Shown piece after piece: positions 57,550-64,000 of a stretch of 64,000 nucleotides of DNA. The stretch is from Tomocerus qinae (taxonomy: Eukaryota > Arthropoda > Collembola > Entomobryomorpha > Tomoceridae), in the NCBI GenBank assembly GCA_020055645.1, contig CM034546.1:30132001-30196000 (forward strand). The letters are read 5' to 3'. The notes beneath the pieces are model-generated. The model searched no databases and was not told the DNA's origin. It was given only the letters and a program-made list of their open reading frames with translations. The position numbers and the translations under genes are program-made. Within the stretch, counting starts at the first letter, position 1. Every line of letters begins with the position of its first letter.

Positions 57550-60426
57550 ATGTCTATTAATATAGAGAATATCAATTCTTCCGGTTCAGGAAGTATCGGT
57601 GTACAGAATATTTACGGAAATATTGGAGATATTTCAACAGGTAAGAATATTATTTTTATTATGTCATTCGACTTGCTTTTTATATCATGCAATTGCAAAA
57701 CAGTATCTTAAACACTTTCAGTTATTTGTAATTCCTCGTTTAGAAAAAAGTTGATATTATTGACAGTTAATTAAACTTCGCAGTTACTTCTGTCCGTTCA
57801 ATGTAATTTGACCCAATTTAAAGACTATTTATGTACGAAAACAGTGTTATGCTTATGCATCTTTATTCCAGTAAATTTTTACAAGTTGACTATGTAAAAT
57901 TTCAAAGTAAAATAAACTATATACAAATATTCAAACTTATTAAATTCCCATGCTTGTTTGATAGAGCGTGTTCTGGAGAAATGGTACCCATATAAGCCGA
58001 AACTGCCATATTCTTTCCAGGAAAGAAAGTACAATGGGGGCCTTTTTATTAAACATATATACTACATACTTCATCTTGTCTCTAAAAATGGAAATTACAT
58101 CATCGACCGTCATATAGCAATTACAGGTTTTGGAGGAATCGGAAAAACTACCGTTGCAAAATGGTTTGCACTTGAATACGAAAACGATTATGAACACATA
58201 TTTTGGATTGACTGCTCAAAAGAAAATATTTTAAACAGTTTTATAGTGATAGCAGATCTTCTCAATATTCAACAAGCACGATGTCATACCACTGTTATCA
58301 CGTTGGCAAATGCTTGCTTAAACGATATTTCAAAAAGAGCCGACAGATTGAAATGTCTTTTTATTTATGACAACGTTGAGAGTTATAAAGGAAAATATGG
58401 TATCGAAAACGTATTACCACCATCAAAAAATCAAAATTTTCACACAATAATAACATCACGGTGGTCACATTGGGGAAATTCCTGCGGGCATGGAATTATA
58501 CAGCAGTTTAAATTAGGCGTTTTTGAATTAGAAGAAGCAATGGATTTTCTTCAAAGAAATTTGCCAAAAATACAAGTTCCATACGAAACAAAACAATTAA
58601 AAGAACTTTCTGAGTTTTTTAGCTGTTACCCATTGGCCTTACAAATCACCGTTTCCACACTTGAAACAACAGGTCAAACAATAACAGAATATATTGACAA
58701 CGTTAAGAAAACGATTCTAATTTCAGATGCCTGTATGGACACGTATGAAAAATCAATCGTGGACTCTATGAAATCCTCACTTGGATCAATTAAAGACAAT
58801 GAAAATCTTGGGGAATTAGCGATAAAAATATTGCAAATATTTTCGTATCTCCACCAGAATATTAAAGGCAAAGATTTTTTCTCAAAGGTTCTTCAAGGCA
58901 AATTCACTGATGGCGAAATTGATCTGGCAGTAGAACTCCTGGTAAGACATTCTGTTATTACTAAAGATTGTTCTAATGAAAATCACGGTTTGATAAGCAT
59001 GCATAGAATGGTACAATTGGCTTTAAGATACATTTATGCAAATGAAGAAATAACAACTTTGAGGGACATATTAGCGTCGGAAATTTTTCCAGAACATAAA
59101 ATACTCCCATGCAAATACGCACAAAAATATTTGCAGTTACAACCTTTTATGAACTTTCACTTTACTGAAGATTCCGCGACGAGAAACTTTCTGGGAAATT
59201 TGATAGACCAAAAGAGAAATGAAGAAGCAGTGGAATTATCCAAAATGAAATTGAACAATATAGACTGTAACAGAAGCATATTCGTTTGTTACATATTTAT
59301 TGCCATTGCCTATGGCCAAATTCTAAGCACTTCTATCAGACAAGTTGACCATGCACTAACTACAACGATTAGTTTCATACTAATTACAATCGGATTGGCG
59401 ATTGTATTTTATGTGCTGGCGCCCCTAATTACAATAAATGGCTTCTACCTTGTCAGCAATTATTCAAAATGGACTAAAATATTGTATTGGTTTCCTCATT
59501 TCAGTTCTTTTAATTCACGCAGCTCTTCTGCTGCAATGCTATTCTACCGCATTATATTGTTAATCAGTTTTGTAGCTCCTTTTCATATAACCCTTCTAGT
59601 TTTTTACAATTCCTATATTAATGCAGGTAATTATACTAATAATACTAATATTTATGCTAATAATACTAATAGTGATACTTTCTGTTTCGTTAAATTTTTG
59701 TGGGAATTTAACTATATATTTACTACATATATAATAGATGAACTTAACGAAAATGGTTATCTGATACTGTTTCAATTTTTAATAGCGATGTTGTTTTATG
59801 AAATCCTTCTTGGGCAATACAAGTATAACTATGCCGTTTGCCTTGCCAAAATTGGAAAATTGGAAACTGCACTGATGTATTTTTCCCAGGTAAAAATAAT
59901 TTGTATGCGCAGCAGTTGTACCGATCATGATAGTTTTATTGATTTAGCTCCTATACCTTTATCAAATGGTTTAGGACCATGTGGTTTAGCTAGAGATCTA
60001 TGGTTAATTAGCTTAAAGTCTCGACTAGGCCAGTGCATAGGAAATGGCAGTTTTAAAGAACTTATGAAGTTGAGCCAAATTAAAATTAAGGGACCCCACT
60101 TGGAACTTGATTTGACCCTTTTCCATAGTTTTCAAGATATAGAACTGGTTGACGTAAAACTGTTTAATAGGCCTATCACAAAGACATCAATTCGAAAGCT
60201 GAAATTAGATCGGGTAACTTTTGTGAATGATCAATTGGAAGATTTGGAGCAAATCAGTTTCCATAACTTCTTCTCACTACCATTAAATGAGATCGTCCCA
60301 CTAGATGAGCTAATTATAATTTCCAATGATTGTTACACCTATATCAAAATTAATGCGGATATTATAAAAGGAACAGCCAAAAAATGTAAATTACTACCCA
60401 ACTATTTGTACTCCGAAATCTGTTAG
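57550..60426 (+). CDS. NB-ARC (NLR/STAND-type) protein with N-terminal amyloid-like motif and C-terminal hydrophobic segments
   Basis: Proposed exons are 57550-57640 and 57965-60426 (GTAAGA donor, TTTGATAG acceptor, phase 1 joined as G+AG), giving 850 residues. Exon 1 encodes about 30 residues, with NSSGSGSIGVQNIYGNIG. NB-ARC follows: P-loop GFGGIGKTT (about 85-93), Walker B LFIYDN (about 162-167), HTIITSR (about 190-196), CYPLAL (about 251-256), and a winged-helix region with MHRMVQ (about 376-381) in place of MHD. Hydrophobic stretches lie at about 468-485, 498-522, 556-578 and 629-646; the loop before the last has N-x-T sequons (NYTNNTNIYANNTN). A TPR-like helix pair (YAVCLAKIGKLETALMYF, about 653-670) comes after, then an unrecognised 170-residue C-terminus. 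The family acts as ATP-driven switches in immune or cell-death signalling; that role here is inference. The ATG lies in GCC-ATG context (CGCCATGT). Confidence 0.8.
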
Positions 60427-62609
60427 CCTTAATATGTAAAATTTATGTTTAGGTAAATATAGATTCCTAAGTTTTGCTCAGGATGATCTTATTTTATGTA
60501 TTCACAGGTTTTATTTGATATAGATAAACTTCCACTTCAACTTCCCGGATGGCTTCCAAAATACTATGCTCTTCTATATTCATGTTTGTGGTAGCAATAG
60601 TAGCAAACAGCTTACAGGGAAAAGAATCATTGTTGACCCTGTCAGTATCAATATTAAAACAACCTCTAAAATTGGAACAAAAATATCTTTTGAATTCCTA
60701 GATTGATTATAACATTTATATGGAGACCAACCACAAGTATGTCTTCATACATGATTTATTGAAAAGGAAATTTTCAACTTTCAAAAACATTTTCAAATTG
60801 AAATTCTCAATTTTTCGATTTCAAAAGACATGGATAAATTTGAAGAATATGGGTTATTTTGGTTTTTACTAAAAAGAAGGTTTTTGAAATTGAGGAGATA
60901 CAATACACAATACACGTCTGAACAGAGGCATATCAATCAAAAGCTAACTAGGACCCCCATGTCGCTAAAGGTATTATTTTGGCTAACAATGTCCTCTATG
61001 GGAGCCCAAAATGCAATAATACTGCAATGTTAACGTTACATGTCGATGGACATCGACAGATAATCCTGAGCAGTAACGCATATTTTCCTACTCTGCTGTT
61101 ACCAATATGGTATAGCATTTTGGGAGCCATCGGAAAGACCATTTTTTACTTATCTCAAATAAATGGTGTCACCATTATAATTATATCTCTTAAGTAGTAA
61201 GCAATGTCGTATGTAAGTCAACTAATATAAAATAAACTCGCCAATATTTTATTGGCCTAAAATCTTCATTTTACCTGTAAATGTACATTCTCGGTAAATC
61301 CATACAGAAAATGCAAAATGTCAATTTTTATGTTCTTGGTATGATATGTAAAAGGGAGTTTAATAAGTGTGTCGATACCTTTGGTTAAAGCGTAATGTAT
61401 ATGTAGTAGACTGGAAGGGAGATAATGTCCCTCTCAGACCAGACTGAGGCGGACAACTTTGGTCATAATTACATCATAATAACCGAACAGTAATAGCTAG
61501 AGAAATGATAATAGCAGTAGCACCATCGATTAAAACTAGTCTAATTATCCTAGACTTGAAATGTTGTTAAGATCGGACGTCCCATTCAAAAGTAATTACA
61601 TAAATTCATTTTTATAAGTTTCGATTTTATTGCAATGTCTTTTGATTGGGATGTCGAAATCTTAATAAGGTGAATGTTTAATTATAATAAAGCCTAAATT
61701 AGGCATTAACATGACAAATCATAAATAATTTAGCAATACCATGTTAATGTTATGTTAGACATGTTACTTTTAGTTTGTGTACAGTAGGGCTTTCCTCATT
61801 TTGAATTAAAATTTTCCTTTAAAACTGTTCATTCATGTTATTCTCACCAAATGTTTGCAATTTTGATGATTGTTAAACAATCTTTTACTCTGGAAATTAG
61901 AAAAGGAAAATTGTCGCATATTCATCACTATCATAATCATAACCCAACACATCCTGATTGCATGTTGCAATAAGTAAATTTTGAGCTTTTTACGAGTGTA
62001 GTATAACAAACTATAAGCTAGTACATTTGACTACAAAACCGTAAATATCTTTGGTGGAAACATACTTTTTATCAGTACGCCGTACATCATTAGTAAATTG
62101 ATTTATTTTTGATGTGGAGTTACATGATTAATTAAGTATCGTCATATTATACTACTATATTGTATTGTAATGTTTCGGTATGCGATAATGGAAGGTGGAA
62201 TTACCAAACATCGCGTTTTTATTTATTATCTTATTGGTATGATAAATCGACAGGCCAGTTGATTTGTTTAATATTGAGTGACTAACAACTAATCTATTTG
62301 TGGAAGGTTGATGTTGATTGATGACATTGTAATTACGATACGAAGGCGGCGTCAGATTTCTGTCTCTGAAATGCTGAGTATAACCTTAAGTACAAAACTC
62401 AATATACCAAATAATCAACTATTGTTCATTTACTGAGGCTTATTTTAAAGGAGCATTTTTGCCAATTTTAACCATTACATAAAATAAATATGTATAAAAC
62501 TTTAATTTGACATTTACAATTCGTTTAGCATTTAAATTTATTCACATTTAGAATCCAAGTTTAATATTTATATCATAAACAACAACAAAAGGATAAATAA
62601 TGTAAATTT
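60427..62609. other. Intergenic region between the NB-ARC and chitin-binding genes
   Basis: No supported gene. Overlapping short ORFs at 60830-61197 have no family resemblance. An AATAAA (complement of 62537-62542) may be the poly(A) signal of the minus-strand gene that ends at 62610. Confidence 0.4.
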
Positions 62610-64000
62610 TCAAATTTGTGGGCAATATTCAGGTTTAAATGTCACACAGGTCTGATCCACATCATAGAAATGCATTCCCTTGGGGCATTTTTCAGGTCTG
62701 GAGATGCGCTTTCCATTTTTACATTCGTACCAACTTTGGCAATCGTTCGCCATTGGCATTTTGGTAAACCCAACATTACTGGGACAGAATAGATGATCAA
62801 TTATAATTTCCACATCCAGCTCAGTTGATCTGTACGTATCCTCACATCTGGCCTCGGAGAGGGGCTTGCATTGAAGAGAATCAAGGTCGAATTTTGTCCC
62901 AGTGGGACATTGGCTCAAAATTGGAACACCATTCAAGCAAAGAGTGTACAAACTACAGTTCCCTGTCACAACAAAATAAAAAGACTTAATATTGTTCTTT
63001 TTGTACACCCAACCCTTTTTTTAAATTCGGTGGCAAAATAATGAAGTTGATTGTCACCTGGAAAAGGAATATTGACAATTCCGGTTGGGGGACAAGAGGG
63101 AGCTGGAGTTGTTGTCCTTGCGGTTGTCGTTGTTGTACGTGTTGTTGTAGGTGGCGCTGTTGTTGTTGTTGTTGGCCTCGTTGTTGTTGTAGTTGGCCTC
63201 GTTGTTGTTGTAGTTGGCCTCGTTGTTGTTGTAGTTGGCCTCGTTGTTGTTGTGGTTGGCCTCGTTGTTGTTGTAGTTGGCCTCGTTGTTGTCGTAGTGC
63301 GCAGAGTAGTTGTTGTAGGTGGCGGTGTTGTAGTTGTAGTAGGATTTGTACAATTCACCAAATGTTGGAAATTGCAATTCTCCGTTACAGGATCAAAATA
63401 CAAACCTTCGGGACATTCTCCAAAACCAATAATATTTCCATCTTGACATGCAAAATAAAATTCGCACCTTGTGGGATGGGGAACTAATTTGAACCCTAAA
63501 CAGTGTTCATAAAAATTGTTTAGTTCATCGGAAAATACTAGAAGGGTGTTATCATTTGCTCTACTAATTACGCAAGTGGTAAAAATAAATTTTGCAACGC
63601 ACAATTTAAAAATCAAAAAAGAAGAAACCTAAAAGTTATATAGCTCAAATTACAAAAACCTGAAAGCGAAAAGCATGTGATTCGTAATACCCATGAAAAT
63701 AAATATGCAAAAAGTAGACCTGCTGATGGGCAACCATTGGGAAGTTCTGTTGTAGTTGTTGTTGCAGATGTAGTTGTCATCCTGGTTGTCGTGGCTTGTG
63801 TAGTAGTAGTTGTAGTTGGTCTAATGGTAGTGGTACCAGATTCTGTTTAATTAAATGTTATTCACCTAAAATTATTTTTTATTGTATAGTATTAATTTTT
63901 TAATCTAAGAAACAATTTAGACCTGGTGGCCTAGTTCCTCCGACACATTCGGGCACATTTTGAGGATAGTCACAGATTCCAACTTCAGGGTTGAAGTACA
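62610..64000 (-). CDS. Peritrophin-like chitin-binding protein (CBM14 domains, Thr-rich linkers), 3' part
   Basis: Minus-strand exons: from beyond 64000 to 63923, then 63842-63720, 63495-63058 and 62962-62610 (stop). Every junction is GT-AG in phase 1. Exon 1 here ends a CBM14 domain (YFNPEVGICDYPQNVPEC). Exon 2 is a Thr-rich linker ending NGCPSA. Exon 3 continues as GFKLVPHPTRCEFYFAC, completing a second domain, then (TTTTTRP)n mucin-like repeats and the start of a third domain, CPPTGIVNIPFP. Exon 4 continues GNCSLYTLCLNG and adds a fourth domain (FCPSNVGFTKMPMANDCQSW onward). CBM14 binds chitin in peritrophic matrix or cuticle; Thr/Pro stretches are usually O-glycosylated. The protein is secreted by family rule, but its signal peptide would lie off the right edge. 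The hydrophobic stretch before HCLG in the unspliced frame is intron. No damage seen. Confidence 0.85.
63174..63299. repeat. In-frame 21-bp minisatellite, six units
   Basis: GGCCTCGTTGTTGTTGTAGTT repeats with GGCCTC at 63174, 63195, 63216, 63237, 63258 and 63279. On the minus strand each unit codes a 7-residue Thr-rich block (TTTTTRP). Because 21 is a multiple of 3, copy-number change keeps the frame. It also keeps other frames open on both strands, which creates spurious long ORFs there. Confidence 0.9.

Noticed and set aside
63041-63487. Cys/Trp-rich and Val-rich ORFs on the plus strand, and an Asn-rich ORF on the minus strand
   Set aside because: They are reading-frame shadows of the 21-bp Thr-rich minisatellite.
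62966-63616. A 216-residue secreted chitin-binding protein starting at 63616
   Set aside because: The apparent start is a TTG, and its hydrophobic start (MIFKLCVAKFIFTTCVIS) is intron. A good acceptor at 63496-63497 and the phase-1 fit to the exon 63720-63842 show that the gene continues upstream.

Overview
The window is nuclear DNA from an animal. It is AT-rich and repeat-dense, has spliceosomal introns, and carries peritrophin-type chitin-binding domains and divergent ionotropic-receptor-like (IR) genes, so it is an arthropod, probably a hexapod. A soil hexapod such as a springtail would fit, but nothing in the sequence proves that.

Layout. 1-2240: tandem arrays with no genes. 2350-3165: a decayed LINE 3' end. 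3776-6190: an intact, intronless IR-like gene (+). 7457-10521: a spliced F-box/LRR-like gene (+). 11.9-53.7 kb: a mosaic of segmental duplications. Its ancestral unit reads, left to right, IR-like gene (-), a non-coding flank (C), a second flank (E), then a block (D) carrying a small secreted 4-Cys protein (-). Unit 1 is 11.9-20.3 kb, unit 2 is 23.6-36.1 kb and unit 3 is 36.5-53.7 kb. The three IR copies differ: 12313-15015 has one in-frame stop, 23890-26385 has lost its ATG, and 36351-39050 is open but has a replaced tail. The block D genes are one intact copy (52518-52874) and one frameshifted copy (19027-19387). A truncated F-box copy lies at 23.1-23.6 kb.

Mobile elements were dated by comparing duplicate copies with filled and empty sites. 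They are: a Helitron (15104-16051, with a second copy at 21714-22535 and a tail at 23035); a second Helitron family with classic 3' hairpins (21044, 31522, 31777); PIF/Harbinger-type and Tc1/mariner-type MITEs, one nested in the other; several hAT-type elements with 8-bp target duplications; an 892-bp element rich in TTTGGCAAAA; tRNA-derived SINEs; and a 5.5-kb element (44327-49791) with 20-bp inverted ends, coding for a DDE transposase with a C-terminal SWIM zinc finger and interrupted by one frameshift.

57550-60426: a two-exon NB-ARC (NLR-like) gene. Its first exon encodes a short Gly/Asn/Ser motif resembling amyloid signalling motifs, and its C-terminal half has hydrophobic segments set among TPR-like helices. 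62610-64000: the 3' end of a multi-exon peritrophin-like gene (-) with Thr/Pro mucin linkers.

The genes do not form one pathway. The dominant theme is tandem birth and decay of chemoreceptor-like genes in transposon-rich DNA, next to a possible innate-immunity NLR. I saw no tRNA gene, rRNA, CRISPR array or virus-like gene.
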